Source: Novakomyces olei (taxonomy: Eukaryota; Ascomycota; Novakomycetes; Novakomycetales; Novakomycetaceae). Taken from it: a stretch of DNA of 64,000 nt. Shown piece by piece: positions 7,961-19,260 of this stretch; the stretch's first letter is position 1, and each line of letters begins with the position of its first letter. Under the pieces are notes generated by a model, which did no database searches, was not told the origin of the DNA, and saw nothing but the letters and a program-made list of their open reading frames with translations. The stretch lies in the NCBI GenBank assembly GCA_016906335.1, contig JADEYG010000001.1, positions 930,001-994,000 of the forward strand, read 5' to 3'. The translations under genes and the position numbers were made by a program.

Positions 7961-10477
7961 TTAAACCTTTTGCGGATCGCTGTCTGTCATCATTGCCTGC
8001 GGTGTCCCGTACAGGACAGTGCTGCCGTACTCCGTCGCTGTTTCGTCCGAGTAGTCCACCACGTCTTCCGCCTTGACGTCCTTCATGTTTGCGGGTCCCG
8101 GCGCTGGCCAAATCATGCAGATTGCTAAATAGACAAAGAAACTCACAACAAATCCAAACACAAAGGACAAGGAGTAAGTGTAGGGATTCACATCAGGCAC
8201 ATTTGTGTTTATTGCATGTATAAACCCTGGGCCGTTCGGGATCCATCCTACGAAAAACGCCACCACTGCCCGCCAATTGACGCCATAAGTGTACCAAAAG
8301 GCTCCTTGCGGCCCATAGCTGTAAAACTCACGGATGTCCAGCACGTTCCGTCGGAAAAACATTAATTCTCCAATCATTGTCCCTGTAATGGGACCCATAT
8401 AGCAGGCATACGCGCTCAAAAAGTTGAAGAAGCGCGCAGACGTGGTGAACTTCCACGGACATATAACAATAGAGAGAATCGCTGTCAGTGCAATGGCCCT
8501 GTTCATGCTGATATAGCGGGGGAACATGGCACAGAAATCCACACTGCAACTGATAACATTGGCTGAAATATTGCCACCGATGGATGTGATTACCCAAGCT
8601 GTTGTTAGTATTGATGTCCACTTGAAGACGGGAAGGTAGAGCTTCGCAAAAGGTAGAGCTTCGGAAAGGTAGAGCTTCGAAAAAGGTAGAGCTTCGCAAA
8701 AGGTAGAGCTTTGCAAAAGGTAGAACTTTAGAAAAGGTAGAGCTTCGAAAAAGGTAGAGCTTCGCAAAAGGTAGAGCTTTGCAAAAGGTAGAGCTTTGCA
8801 AAAGGTAGAGCTTCGAAAAAGGTAGAGCTTCGCAAAAGGTAGAGCTTTGCAAAAGGTAGAGCTTTAGAAAAGGTAGAGCTTCGAAAAAGGTAGAGCTTTG
8901 GAAAAGGTAGAGCTTTAGAAAAGGTAGAGCTTCGAAAAAGGTAGAGCTTTGGAAAAGGTAGAGCTTTGGAAAAGGTAGAGCTTTGGAAAAGGTAGAGGTT
9001 AAAGCCCATCAAAAAATATACAGTGATAAAGCATCAAATATTATAAAGCAAATATTATACCTAGTCCCGTAAAAAACACCCAGCCGCGGTTCTGCCACAG
9101 AGCAAGCACGTCGCCTGGGCTCCATACTTCGGCATTATACACGACACGGCACGCGTTTGCAACAGCATACGCACACATAATAGGAAACGTCCCCGTCACG
9201 GCAAAGCATACACTCTGCCACCATCCGAATTTCCCGTTTTTGCTCATGCGCGAAAAGTCTAAAATCAGAACTTGCTCTGTACAAGCAGAAAATAATAATA
9301 ATTGAAAAAAATAATAATTGAAAAAAATAATAATTGAAAAAAATAATAATTGAAAAAAATAATAATTGAAAAAAAAAAATAAAAAATAAAAAAGGCTACT
9401 AAAGACTCGTACCGCTAACATTGAGGGCAAAAGTCGCCCAGAGACCATGCAGAGCATTCATGGCTGTACAGACCGCGAGCCCATAAGACCCAGCAACTTG
9501 CGGCCGGCCAGTGATAAGCGGTCCAGTGGGTGCGCGGATTATTCCCCATAAAAACATGGCCAAGAACATGCACGTAGCAACAACGCATTTGACCATGAAA
9601 AAGTACTTGAGCTTGTGGATTGGGATAAAGCTAATGGGTGTCTGAATGGCCCAGTACGTCATAACGCCAATCAGTCCAGCGCCAGAAATGCCAGCAGACT
9701 CGGGGAACGAATTGTGAAAGTGACGAAAGTGAGGCCAAATGGCGATAAGCATTTGCTGCACGACCACGCCGGCCTGGAATGTATTGATTGACGTCCAAAA
9801 GAGGGCAAGAATGAACCGGCAAAACACGGGAAACATCTGAATAAGACACAATTAGACGAAAAGATACAAATAGACACAATTAGACGAAAGGATAAACAGA
9901 CGCAATTAGACGAAAGGATAAACAGACTCAATTAGACGAAAGGATAAACAGACGCAATTAGACGAAAGGACACAAACAGACACAAACAGACACGTTAAAC
10001 ACGATAAAACACGTACCGATCCCCAATAGCCCCACGCGGCACGAGTCTGGATGGGAAAAGAAATATGGTACTTTGCGCCGGGCCGTCCATTCAGTACGAG
10101 AATAAACCCGGTAATAAGGAACGAGCAAAACGTGATCGGAAGCGCTGGCAGCCGTTAGAAGAGTCGTGTTAGTGTACGGTACTGATCCTACCTTCGCGCA
10201 TAGTAAATCCGAGGGTAGCGATAGTGGAGCCCGTCGTGTAGAGCGGCACGATGAGCTGGTCGCTCGTCCAGTAGACTATATAAACAATCAGCGAGGCCAA
10301 TGCGCGAGCACGCATACACACGAAATCCTTCCAGCCCCACGTCCGGCGCGCTGGCTCGATGGGATCGAGGTCGCGATTGCTCCATCGAGGATTTTCCGAG
10401 AAACGGCCGTTCTCCACCTGAACAGTCCAAAAGCTCCGTGCAAACGGGTTCGGCACTTGCGGGCGCTTGAGCTTCAT
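7961..10477 (-). CDS. NCS1-family nucleobase/uracil/allantoin permease
   Basis: Inferred exons 10477-10192, 10144-10017, 9836-9413, 9276-9061 and 8598-7961 join in frame to 563 aa. The product is a multi-spanning plasma membrane symporter of the Fur4/Dal4/Fui1/Thi7 group. Family marks include an N-terminal WSNRDLDPIEP stretch with SDQLIVPLYTTGSTI, NTFQAGVVVQ in an early helix, ILDFSRMSK, GGNISANVIS followed by CAMFPRYI, and NWRAVVAFFVGWIPNGPGF near the C-terminus. The substrate (uracil, uridine, allantoin or thiamine) cannot be told by eye. Donors are GTAGGA, GTACGT, GTACGA and GTATAA. The last acceptor is the tight TACTAACAACAG, which restores the family sequence TGLAWVITSIGG. Introns 2, 3 and 4 each contain a different tandem repeat. 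Two GATAAG sites upstream would suit nitrogen catabolite control. Confidence 0.9.
8634..8999. repeat. 17-bp minisatellite (GGTAGAGCTTCGAAAAA)n inside permease intron 4
   Basis: About 21 copies of a 17-bp unit, differing by single bases (TTCG, TTTG, TTTA variants), fill most of the 462-bp intron at 9060-8599. The unit has no stop on the minus strand in any frame, so it reads as long open frames. The conserved permease sequence resumes only after the TACTAACAACAG acceptor, so I treat it as intronic. Confidence 0.92.
9294..9369. repeat. 17-bp AT-rich tandem repeat in permease intron 3
   Basis: About four and a half copies of AATAATAATTGAAAAAA lie in the intron at 9412-9277. The unit length equals that of the intron 4 array, but the sequence is unrelated. 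Confidence 0.9.
9845..9990. repeat. 26-bp tandem repeat in permease intron 2
   Basis: Roughly five copies of ACGCAATTAGACGAAAGGATAAACAG, with variants, occupy most of the intron at 10016-9837. Confidence 0.88.
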
Positions 10478-10583
10478 TTTGTGGGCAATTTGCGGGGCAA
10501 TTGGCCACGGCGGGTGGCCGCGGCACTTTTATACGCTCCAAATGCCTCCACCCGCGTCTCGCACATTTTGACAGTCTGTCCTC

Positions 10584-10755
10584 CTTATCATCGGTCCGTG
10601 CCGTGAACTCTATAACCTGCCTAAATAGGCAGCTGCTAGAAGTATTCGGCAACAGCGTATAGTGTGCCTGCTGCACTCTGCCAGCCAATCACGGAGCGAA
10701 ATTAGACAGGTCAGGGTGGTTTCGAGAGGTAGCGTCGCTTATCTGTTTAAGCGAC
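10584..10755 (-). promoter_or_regulatory. Two GATAAG sites, one inside a 7-bp inverted repeat
   Basis: CTTATC at 10584-10589 and 10738-10743 reads GATAAG on the permease strand, about 107 and 261 bp before its ATG. The distal one sits in GTCGCTT-8 nt-AAGCGAC (10734-10755), a perfect 7-bp inverted repeat. GATAAG is the known core for fungal nitrogen-control GATA factors (AreA/Gln3 type). Use here is inferred from motif and gene class. Confidence 0.4.
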
Positions 10756-10884
10756 AGACTCTACATATTTGTCTTGGCGGCGCATAAATAGGGTTGACTG
10801 TGCGAGTCTTTTGTCATTATTACTGCTCAGAGTCTTACAATGCGCCTGCAATGGACAGTCTCCTTGTTTTGTTAGTTATTTATT

Positions 10885-11005
10885 TTTTAATTATATTAAT
10901 TATATTAATAATTATATTAATTATATTAATTATATTAATTATATTAATTATATTAATTATATTAATTATATTAATTATATTAATTATCAACTATATAAAT
11001 TATTA
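10885..11005. repeat. AT-only 9-bp tandem repeat (ATTATATTA)n
   Basis: About a dozen copies of a 9-bp A/T unit, fading into irregular A/T sequence up to about 11075. The open frames rich in Ile, Asn and Tyr across it are compositional. Confidence 0.9.
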
Positions 11006-11877
11006 TTAAATTAATTAAATTAATTATTAATTATAAATTATAAATTAAATCAATTAAATTAATTATATATCTACGATAAACAGGTTGGAGCTGGTCCATA
11101 GATGCAGTACATAGCTGATGAAATAGGTTTGTAGAGTTGACAAGGGGCCGTGCGAATAGGCAGCTCGTACGCGGTCCTTGTCTGATACACAGATGCTGTT
11201 CCACGACGGCTATCATTTAATTTCCGACTTGTCGTCTACGCCGCCTGTAAACCTTAAACTGCCGTAGTCGAGCAAAAGCCATGCTGCATGGTTCTCATGC
11301 AGACCGCAGCAGGTCAAGGGTAAAAGCGTCCTTACTATTCACGGCAAATATCGTTATTATTCATGGGCAAAATATTGGCTTGAACTTGGAAAACTTTGGC
11401 ACAGTTAACATACAATATGTGAAACAATGAGAGACGTGAAACAAGTCAAGCCTTGCAGTCTGCAATACACACTGCCGATTGGCGTCTACCTTTGACTGCT
11501 ACATCCCTGAACGACGTTTTAATTTTGATAAGCTGACTCAAACAAGGAGTGTCTTGGATTAGACTTTATGTATATGGAGCAAGTTGCAAAAGTTGGCTCG
11601 TTTAATGTGCCTTGACCTGTTGGGGGTTTCTTCAATTTCATAGTTTGATTATGTTGTAGTGTCAGAACCCAGAAAAGTGGTAATTAAAAACACGATAAAA
11701 TTAGAATAATAGAATAGTTTAATAATAAAATAAGTTAATAACCTGATAATTTAACCAGGATTCTCGGGTGTAGCGTTACTTACCTGGCCATAAACCAGAT
11801 TCACGTAACAAGACAAGTGTGCGTGTCGCGCGGTCGGGAGAGACACGAAATCTGTAATTGCTCAAACAGCGCCAATT

Positions 11878-14434
11878 ATGGCGGTATCAAAACCAGAAGG
11901 CGCCCATTCTTCACAGGGCTCTTCTCCCACTCAAGATATCTCGAGTCCAGGAGGAAGATCCTACGTGTCGTCCAAGAGTTTACGGCACCGTAACGTTCCG
12001 TCTTTGGGAAGCGAGGAGAAAGAGGCTGTAGCTGGCGCAGAAGGGACGGACGGGGATACTGGAAAAGCCAAACAAGAAAAGAGGGAAAGCATCAAAGAGG
12101 CAGAATTTGATGAGAAAGATGCACAAAAATTGCAAAAAAAACGTAGACAGGTACAATCAATTATTTGCTCTTTTGCCTTTATTTCTATTCCAATTATTCA
12201 ATTGCCCTTTGCTATTCTGAGCATGCATTGCGGCCATCTTTTAACCTTTTTGCCCTGCCTGCTTTTGCTTTTACCGCTCTCAAATCCTCTTTTTTGAATC
12301 AAATTGCCTCCAATTACGTGCCCAAACGCGTATGCTAACCTTTGCTATCCAGGTGGCGTACAGTTTTTGGATCTATTACGTACTTGCTCCCCTACTATTA
12401 ACGGCAGCCTCACTATTCACTCGTCTCTACCGCATCGGGGATTCCCGTATCGTTGTATGGGATGAAGCACATTTTGGCAAATTCGCTTCATACTACCTGA
12501 AACGCGAGTTTTATTTCGATGTTCATCCACCTTTGGGCAAAATGATAAACGGCCTGGCTGGCTGGCTGGCCGGGTACGACGGTTCATTTGAATTTGATTC
12601 AGGGCATGCGTATCCTGAAGGCTTGAATTTTGTGTTTATGCGTGTTGTGAATGCGTTATTTGGAGCTTTTTGTGTACCCCTATCCTACTTTACTGCTCTT
12701 GATTTCGGAATGTCGCCTGCCGCGGCTGCTTTAGCAGCCAGCCTGGTTCTTTTTGACAACTCCTTTGCCACTATCTCAAGATTTATTCTGCTGGATAGCA
12801 TGCTCCTCTTTTTCTCGGCTACCACCATGTTTTGCCTGGGCAGGTACCATCACTACCGCAATGTTCCCTTCACGCTTCGCTGGTACAAATGGCTCGCTAT
12901 TACCGGTATCAGTATGGGCTGTGTCGTGAGTATCAAATGGATTGGGCTGTTCGCTATTGCTGTCGTCGGCCTCTATACTGTGGACGAATTATGGGACAGA
13001 TTGTCGGACTACCGAATGCCCAAGGTGGAGTATGCACTGCACTGGTTCTGGCGAGCTCTTTTCTTGATTGCAATGCCAATTGCAGTGTACATTTTTACGT
13101 TTTGGGTTCATTTCTCCATCCTCGAGAACAGTGGGCCCGGTGACGCACAAATGTCATCACTTTTCCAGGCTAATTTGAACGGCAGCGAGTTGGGCGATGC
13201 TCCATTAGAGGCAATTATTGGCAGCCGGGTTACCATCAAAAATATGGGCTACGGCGGAGGCCTATTGCATTCACACGTGCAAACTTATCCCGAGGGCTCT
13301 CAGCAACAACAGGTAACTTGCTATCATCACAAGGACCAGAACAATGACTGGTTCTTCTACCCCAACAGATTCGACAGCGATTACGATCCCGAGAGCAATG
13401 TGCTGAGGCACATTGGCGATGGGGACACGGTGAGATTAGTTCATGCTCTAACAGGCCGAAACTTGCACACTCACGAAATTGCGGCGCCCGTGACTAAAGA
13501 CCAGTGGGAGGTTTCTGGCTATGGAAATCTTACAATTGGCGATGACAAGGACCACTGGCAGGTGGAAGTAGTAGACGATATTTATTCCCGTGACCATAGT
13601 CGCATTCGTACGCTAACGAGTACCCTAAGGTTCCGTAACCCCGTACTTGGCTGTTACCTGAGAGCCGCCAATAAGAATCTGCCTCAGTGGGGATTTAAGC
13701 AGATTGAAGTTACGTGTGATCGGGAAAACAACCCCAAGGATAGTTATACGCATTGGAACATTGAATCCCACTGGAACGATCGACTGCCAAAGTCTGATGC
13801 GAGAGCTTTCAAATCATCTTTTCTACGTGATTTTATACACTTGAATGTGGCCATGTGGACGTCGAACAACGCGCTTGTTCCTGACCCAGACAAGGCGGAC
13901 TATTTGGCCAGTCAGCCCTGGCAATGGCCTCTTGCCTCCATTGCCCTGAGGATGTGTGGATGGGGCGATGATAATATAAAGTACTTGATGGTGGGAAATC
14001 CCGTTGTTTATTATTTAGCTTTTACTGCTCTTCTGTTTCTCGCTCTTGCTGGGTCTTTTTACCTCCTTCGCTGGCAAAGAGGTTGCAGAGATTTGAGCCA
14101 GACACAGTTTTACTTCCTGCGCTACGGAGCCCTATACATTTGCCTGGCCTGGGCCCTGCACTACCTGCCTTTTTATATTATGGGGCGTGTATTGTACATT
14201 CACCACTATGAACCAGCTCTTTATTTCGGTATTCTGGCCGCTGCTGCTGCCTTTGAACACGTGGCAGAGCGGCTAAAGCTGAGAGCAGGAGTGCGTTACA
14301 TTATAGCCGGAGTGCTGTCTATAATTTCCGGCAGTGTTTTTGTATGGATGCTTCCAGTGACCTTGGGCATGCGAGGTCCTGCACAAGATTACGCACGCCT
14401 TCAGTTGAATAAGAATTGGAAAGTCTTCGACTAG
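11878..14434 (+). CDS. PMT2: Dolichyl-phosphate-mannose protein O-mannosyltransferase, PMT2 type
   Basis: Exons 11878-12150 and 12353-14434 join to 784 aa. Intron 1 is 202 bp, with donor GTACAA and branch TGCTAAC. The enzyme transfers mannose from dolichyl-phosphate mannose to Ser/Thr of secretory proteins in the ER, usually as a PMT1-PMT2 heterodimer. It has a cytosolic, charged N-terminal tail, then the GT39 region with the catalytic Asp-Glu in VVWDEAHFGKF and the HPPLGKM motif, a lumenal MIR-domain region (about 335-520) and a C-terminal block of membrane helices. The stretch NNALVPDPDKADYLASQPW with LRMCGWGD is characteristic of the PMT2 branch rather than PMT1 or PMT4. The start is the first ATG of an exon whose frame joins correctly. 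Confidence 0.93.
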
Positions 14435-15609
14435 CGAGTGGATCAATTAAAAAAAGAAGCCGTAGCAAAAATCGATTAAGAGTGGGATAAAGAGAAAAAG
14501 ACAAAGAGGAGGATCAAGAACGAAACTGAGAATATTGCAAAGTTCGAAATTGGGAAGATTTGAAAATCATAAAGAACCATATACAGAATAACAGTTGCCA
14601 CATATAATGCTTTAATATTAATAAGCAGAGTTTTACATATACATACACTATTTCACTAAAGACAGTAAAGTATGGCGAATGCTGAAGTTGGATGTATTGC
14701 CCGATAAATATTGTCCTGTTTGAAAGATTGAAGTCGGAAACAGAAACGACCATCAGTAGACACCGAATTTCTGAGTGTTTAAGTTAGTACCTGCTTCAAA
14801 CTTGATTAGGATTGTCTCCTAAGATTTGGCTTTATATATTAATGATCGTGGTCTCCTGAAATTAGGACAGCGTAGTATATTATGCGCACGTTACCGAATG
14901 CCCAAATATAGCATCTCAACAACGTTTGCCGGTAAACTAGACGACAATGGCAGCACTCTTGCTATCAAAAGTCACAGAGCTTTATTTGTAAAATCATAAT
15001 TGCTAAAGCAAAATGCTAATAGTCAGGCCTTCGGTATTATCAATACAAGAATCACCCTATTATGTAGATGTAGAGGTCCGTCAAGACGGCAACACGACGG
15101 TTGTGGTATGAAAACTGAAGGATTAAACAGTAGCTGAATGAACAAAACAGCAGCGGAGAAAACCGTTACCCCCTGGCTTGACAAATGCAGAACGTAATGT
15201 ACTGCGAAGCGTGAAGCGCAAAGCCTACCGACTAGACGAACAGCAGCTGACTTGCTGCTGTCATACGAGATCAGGCTGGTCTTCTGTCATTGGCATTATG
15301 CCGTTCATCGGTAATTAAGCGCAATAATATTATCATCTCCTCTTCGCTTGCTAAGTCCAGGTGCTGTGATCAATGTCTGGTTGTCTGTATCTATCATTGC
15401 TCGAGCAAAAGATGCACGCCTCACAGCCTGGATATTGTTGCAAATGTACTTGAACATTGCTTTAGGGTTTGCAGTAAGTGATTGTAGTTTTTTAGCTAAT
15501 CCGGCAGATTAGAATGATCCCTTTAGCAGGCAATTTGATGTGTTATGGTATGACGTTTTCTTTGATTTGTTGACGTTTTGTAATATGTATTATCGTCTCG
15601 TTTTCTGAT

Positions 15610-15755
15610 CCAATCATTTTCAATCAATCAATCATTTTCAATCAATCAATCATTTTCAATCAATCAATCATTTTCAATCAATCAATCATTTTCAATCAAT
15701 CAATCATTTTCAATCAATCAATCAATCATTTTCAATCAATCATTCAATCATTCAG
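15610..15755. repeat. 18-bp tandem repeat (AATCATTTTCAATCAATC)n
   Basis: About eight copies, with small length changes in the embedded CAAT tetramer at the right end. It lies 0.8-0.9 kb upstream of the HSP70 start codon. Confidence 0.9.
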
Positions 15756-15989
15756 CTCAATTCTGATTCAAATTAATTCAATTTCGTATCGCAACTCATT
15801 CAAAGCTGTTTTCCGCTGCAATACAAGGAATTGTATTCTACTCGAGCAGACACTCTGTGAACGCGGACGATCGCGGCTAGCATATGTTTGTAACAACTGC
15901 CGTTACTGCTACTTACCATCTTAGAATCCGACCTTGTCTGTGACGGCAACGTATGATCAGAGTCCACACGGTTGACGGGACGTATATAA

Positions 15990-16086
15990 GGCAGTGGAAT
16001 ATAAAGGCGGTGAATATAAAGCAGTGGAATATAAAGGCGGTGGAATATAAAAGCAGTGGAATATAGAAGCAGCGGAATATAAAAGC
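15990..16086. repeat. 15-16-bp repeats of GCAGTGGAATATAAA upstream of HSP70
   Basis: About six imperfect copies alternating GCAGTGG and GGCGGTGG, each followed by AATATAAA. The result is a row of TATAAA-like boxes spaced about 15-17 bp apart, roughly 450-540 bp before the HSP70 ATG. Confidence 0.85.
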
Positions 16087-16433
16087 ATATTACGGTGGAC
16101 ATTTGCTCAAGGCGGTATGAATTTATAGTGAAATTATTATTATTGGCCGATTCAAGCAGCCAACGGTACTACAAAATTGTGAGCGGCGGTTTAGTACGGA
16201 AATGGGTAATAAATAATCACGCAGTCAACGGCCGTAGATCACGTGCGTACGATAACGTAGCCACACACTAGATTACTTTACAATCGTTCACTCGCAATTA
16301 CGTAGTGTGTCTACATACTGTATGTGTCAAGTAACTTCTTTATAATTCTGCGATTTTCTGTATGATTCGCCGGTCGAAGGCGAAAGAACAAGTGCTGCAT
16401 ATTATATCCCGTCGCACTTCCGTATGGTGATAA

Positions 16434-16442
16434 TATATAAAG
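16434..16442 (+). promoter_or_regulatory. TATA box of HSP70
   Basis: TATATAAAG lies 85-93 bp before the HSP70 ATG. The downstream sequence is pyrimidine-mixed and ATG-free, as expected for a strong TATA promoter. Placement is inferred from motif and distance. Confidence 0.65.
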
Positions 16443-16526
16443 ACCAAACTCCCGCTGCCCAAAGCCTCTCCAAAATTACCATTGTAACCCTCTGTCTCGA
16501 GACATTTACAACAAGTATATTTCATC

Positions 16527-18470
16527 ATGACAAAAGCAATTGGTATTGATTTGGGTACGACGTACTCCTGCGTGGGCGTTTTCCAGAACGAGCGGGTTGA
16601 GATTATTGCCAATGACCAGGGTAACCGTACAACCCCGTCATACGTCGCTTTCACTACGGAAGAGCGTCTTATCGGCGACGCTGCCAAGAATCAGGTGGCA
16701 TTGAACCCTCACAATACCGTCTTTGACGCGAAGCGGTTGATTGGCCGCAATTTTAACGATCCCGAAGTGCAGGCGGACATGAAGCATTGGCCTTTCAAGG
16801 TCATTGACAAGGGCAACAAGCCCGTCATTGAGGTCGAGTACAAGGGCGAGTCTAAGCAGTTCACTCCCGAGGAAATCTCGTCTATGGTGCTGACAAAGAT
16901 GCGCGATACCGCTGAGGCTTACCTCGGTGGCAAGGTCAAGGACGCCGTTGTTACCGTACCCGCATACTTTAACGACTCTCAGCGCCAGGCTACTAAAGAC
17001 GCTGGCCTTATTGCTGGCCTCAACGTTTTGCGTATCATCAACGAGCCCACTGCCGCTGCTATTGCCTACGGCCTGGACAAGCGTGAAAAGGGCGAGCGCA
17101 ATGTTATCATCTTTGATCTCGGAGGTGGTACCTTTGATGTTTCGCTGCTCACTATTGAGGAGGGCATCTTTGAGGTAAAGGCCACTGCCGGCGATACCCA
17201 CTTGGGCGGTGAAGACTTTGACTCTCGTCTCGTAACGCACTTTATCAACGAGTTTAAGCGCAAAAACAAGAAGGATCTGTCTGGCAATGCCCGCTCTGTC
17301 CGCCGTCTGCGTACTGCTTGCGAGCGTGCAAAGCGTACCCTTTCTTCCTCTGCACAAACCTCTATTGAGATTGACTCGCTGTACGAGGGCGTTGACTTTT
17401 ATACCTCTATTACTCGCGCCCGCTTTGAGGAGCTTTGCGCTGATCTGTTCCGCTCTACTATGGAGCCGGTTGAGCGTGTACTGCGCGATTCCAAGATTGA
17501 CAAGTCTTCTGTCAACGAGATTGTGTTGGTCGGTGGCTCCACCCGTATCCCGCGTATCCAGAAACTGGTCTCTGATTTTTTCAATGGCAAAGAGGCCAAC
17601 AAGAGCATCAACCCTGACGAGGCTGTTGCCTATGGTGCCGCTGTACAGGCTGCCATCTTGACGGGTGACACTTCAGAAAAGACCCAAGACTTGCTGCTGC
17701 TCGATGTGGCGCCCTTGTCCCTCGGTATTGAGACTGCTGGTGGCGTTATGACCAAGCTGATCCCCCGCAACTCTACTATCCCCACCAAGAAATCAGAAAT
17801 CTTTTCCACCTACGCCGACAACCAGCCCGGTGTGCTTATCCAGGTGTTTGAGGGCGAACGTGCCCGCACAAAGGACTGCAACTTGTTGGGCAAGTTTGAG
17901 CTGTCTGGTATTCCACCTGCCCCACGTGGTGTCCCACAGATTGAGGTCACTTTTGACGTTGATGCCAACTCTATCCTGAACGTATCTGCCATCGAGAAGG
18001 GCACTGGCAAGTCACAAAACATTACAATCACAAACGACAAGGGCCGATTGAGCAAGGAGGAAATTGAGCGCATGGTCTCTGACGCCGAAAAGTACAAGGC
18101 TGATGACGAGGCTGAGGCGTCCCGGATTTCTTCCAAGAACGGGTTGGAGTCTTACGCCTACTCTCTCCGCAACTCGTTGAACGACGACAAGTTGAAGGAC
18201 AAGATTGAGGCCGGCGACAAGGATACTCTCCACAAGGCCGTTGATGAGACTATCTCTTGGCTGGACAGCAACACTACTGCCACCAAGGAAGAGTTTGACT
18301 CGAAGCAAAAGGAGCTGGAGGGTGTTGCCAACCCTATCATGACCCGCGTGTACCAGTCTGCTGGTGCTGGTGCTGGACCCGAGGGTGCCGCTCCAGGCGG
18401 TTTCCCTGGAGCCGGTGGCGCTCCTGGTGCCGGCGGCAGTGAAGGACCCACTGTGGAAGAGGTCGACTAA
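16527..18470 (+). CDS. SSA1: Cytosolic Hsp70 chaperone, SSA class
   Basis: Intronless, 647 aa, ending GPTVEEVD, the cytosolic C-terminal signal bound by TPR co-chaperones. The ATP-driven chaperone folds new and stressed proteins and helps post-translational translocation. The N-terminal ATPase has [12 protein letters not shown] at residues 5-16, [15 protein letters not shown] and [13 protein letters not shown] substrate-binding beta domain follows, then the helical lid and a Gly/Ala/Pro-rich tail. The absence of a signal peptide or transit peptide excludes the ER and mitochondrial paralogues. High sequence conservation and GC-rich, uniform codon choice relative to the flanks suit a highly expressed gene. 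The first ATG opens directly into the family N-terminus. Assignment to SSA rather than SSB rests on EEVD. Confidence 0.97.
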   Translation: MTKAIGIDLGTTYSCVGVFQNERVEIIANDQGNRTTPSYVAFTTEERLIGDAAKNQVALNPHNTVFDAKRLIGRNFNDPEVQADMKHWPFKVIDKGNKPVIEVEYKGESKQFTPEEISSMVLTKMRDTAEAYLGGKVKDAVVTVPAYFNDSQRQATKDAGLIAGLNVLRIINEPTAAAIAYGLDKREKGERNVIIFDLGGGTFDVSLLTIEEGIFEVKATAGDTHLGGEDFDSRLVTHFINEFKRKNKKDLSGNARSVRRLRTACERAKRTLSSSAQTSIEIDSLYEGVDFYTSITRARFEELCADLFRSTMEPVERVLRDSKIDKSSVNEIVLVGGSTRIPRIQKLVSDFFNGKEANKSINPDEAVAYGAAVQAAILTGDTSEKTQDLLLLDVAPLSLGIETAGGVMTKLIPRNSTIPTKKSEIFSTYADNQPGVLIQVFEGERARTKDCNLLGKFELSGIPPAPRGVPQIEVTFDVDANSILNVSAIEKGTGKSQNITITNDKGRLSKEEIERMVSDAEKYKADDEAEASRISSKNGLESYAYSLRNSLNDDKLKDKIEAGDKDTLHKAVDETISWLDSNTTATKEEFDSKQKELEGVANPIMTRVYQSAGAGAGPEGAAPGGFPGAGGAPGAGGSEGPTVEEVD

Positions 18471-19260
18471 ACCCAAAACTTGGTAATAATCAAAAATGAG
18501 CGGAGAAAAAGTTGATTTCTCGACAATTTTTGATTCGCACAACAGAGCATATTTATTTTCCTAATTTTTAATGTCTACTATAAATTTATATTTTTTTCTG
18601 TTAGTTTAGTGGTCGTCCATAATGAGTGTTAATGAACAATTTGTTCTATACAAAATTCCAGAAGTTTGTAGGTAAAAGTGCCCGTTTTCAATTGCGCATC
18701 AAAGAGCCTTTTACATTATTAATGAATCTTAATATTGGTATTATAAGCGCATTTGAACATTATAGAAATATACTGCATAGTATTGTATACCCGTAAAACA
18801 GCAACAAAATCGAGGCGATGGATCGGTCTTGGAATGCTAAAAACAAATACATTTTAGACTTTGTAATTGTTAATTGTTATTGATTAATATCTGCTCAACG
18901 CACATATAGTCTGGTCAGGGTTTTCATATCATTTAATGAAAAATAAATGAATAAAGTTGGTCTTTAGAGTTTGAGTGTATATATATATATATATATGTGT
19001 CCTAAATCGAATATTGGAGTTCATATTTCTAGTTTCATACTGCACACTGCACAGAATTAAAACAAACGAAAAGAAACAAAATTTCTAAAGTAAAAGATTG
19101 GGTTACAGCGTATATATATACTCAAGCCAATAAATATATAAGTAGTTGACTACTGACTAACGATAATAAGAAGAAAAGAGTGAAAAGACAAAATAATATT
19201 ATCAGTGTCTCGATTAGATAGACGCCAATAAAAAATAAATTTTAAACATAGCGTTTGATA
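18471..19260. other. Intergenic region between HSP70 and RCL1
   Basis: AT-rich, with a short TA run near 18978-18996. The TTAGTTTAGTGGTCG word near 18602 resembles a tRNA A box, but no B box or acceptor stem follows. No gene is supported. Confidence 0.65.

Larger units (their letters stand above)
10478..11877. other. Divergent intergenic region between permease and PMT2
   Basis: About 1.4 kb with no supported gene. The permease-proximal part (10478-10800) has two GATAAG sites. The middle (10885-11075) is an AT microsatellite built from ATTATATTA words. The rest (11080-11877) is unique, AT-leaning sequence serving as the PMT2 upstream region. Confidence 0.7.
14435..16526. other. Long intergenic and HSP70 upstream region
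   Basis: About 2.1 kb with no supported gene. A short frame at 15290-15481 has no recognisable similarity. It contains two tandem arrays (15610-15755 and 15990-16086) and the HSP70 TATA box. I saw no clean run of heat-shock elements; the nearest is a loose GAA/TTC cluster around 16363-16388. Confidence 0.6.

Noticed and set aside
9845-9990. CRISPR-like regularly spaced repeats
   Set aside because: Copies are directly adjacent with no unique spacers, in an intron of a eukaryotic gene; this is a minisatellite.
16363-16388. Heat-shock element cluster before HSP70
   Set aside because: GAA and TTC words are present, but spacing does not give three or more properly alternating nGAAn units.
18602-18680. 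tRNA-like A box (TTAGTTTAGTGGTCG)
   Set aside because: No GGTTCGANNCC B box, no acceptor-stem pairing and no anticodon arm can be drawn downstream.
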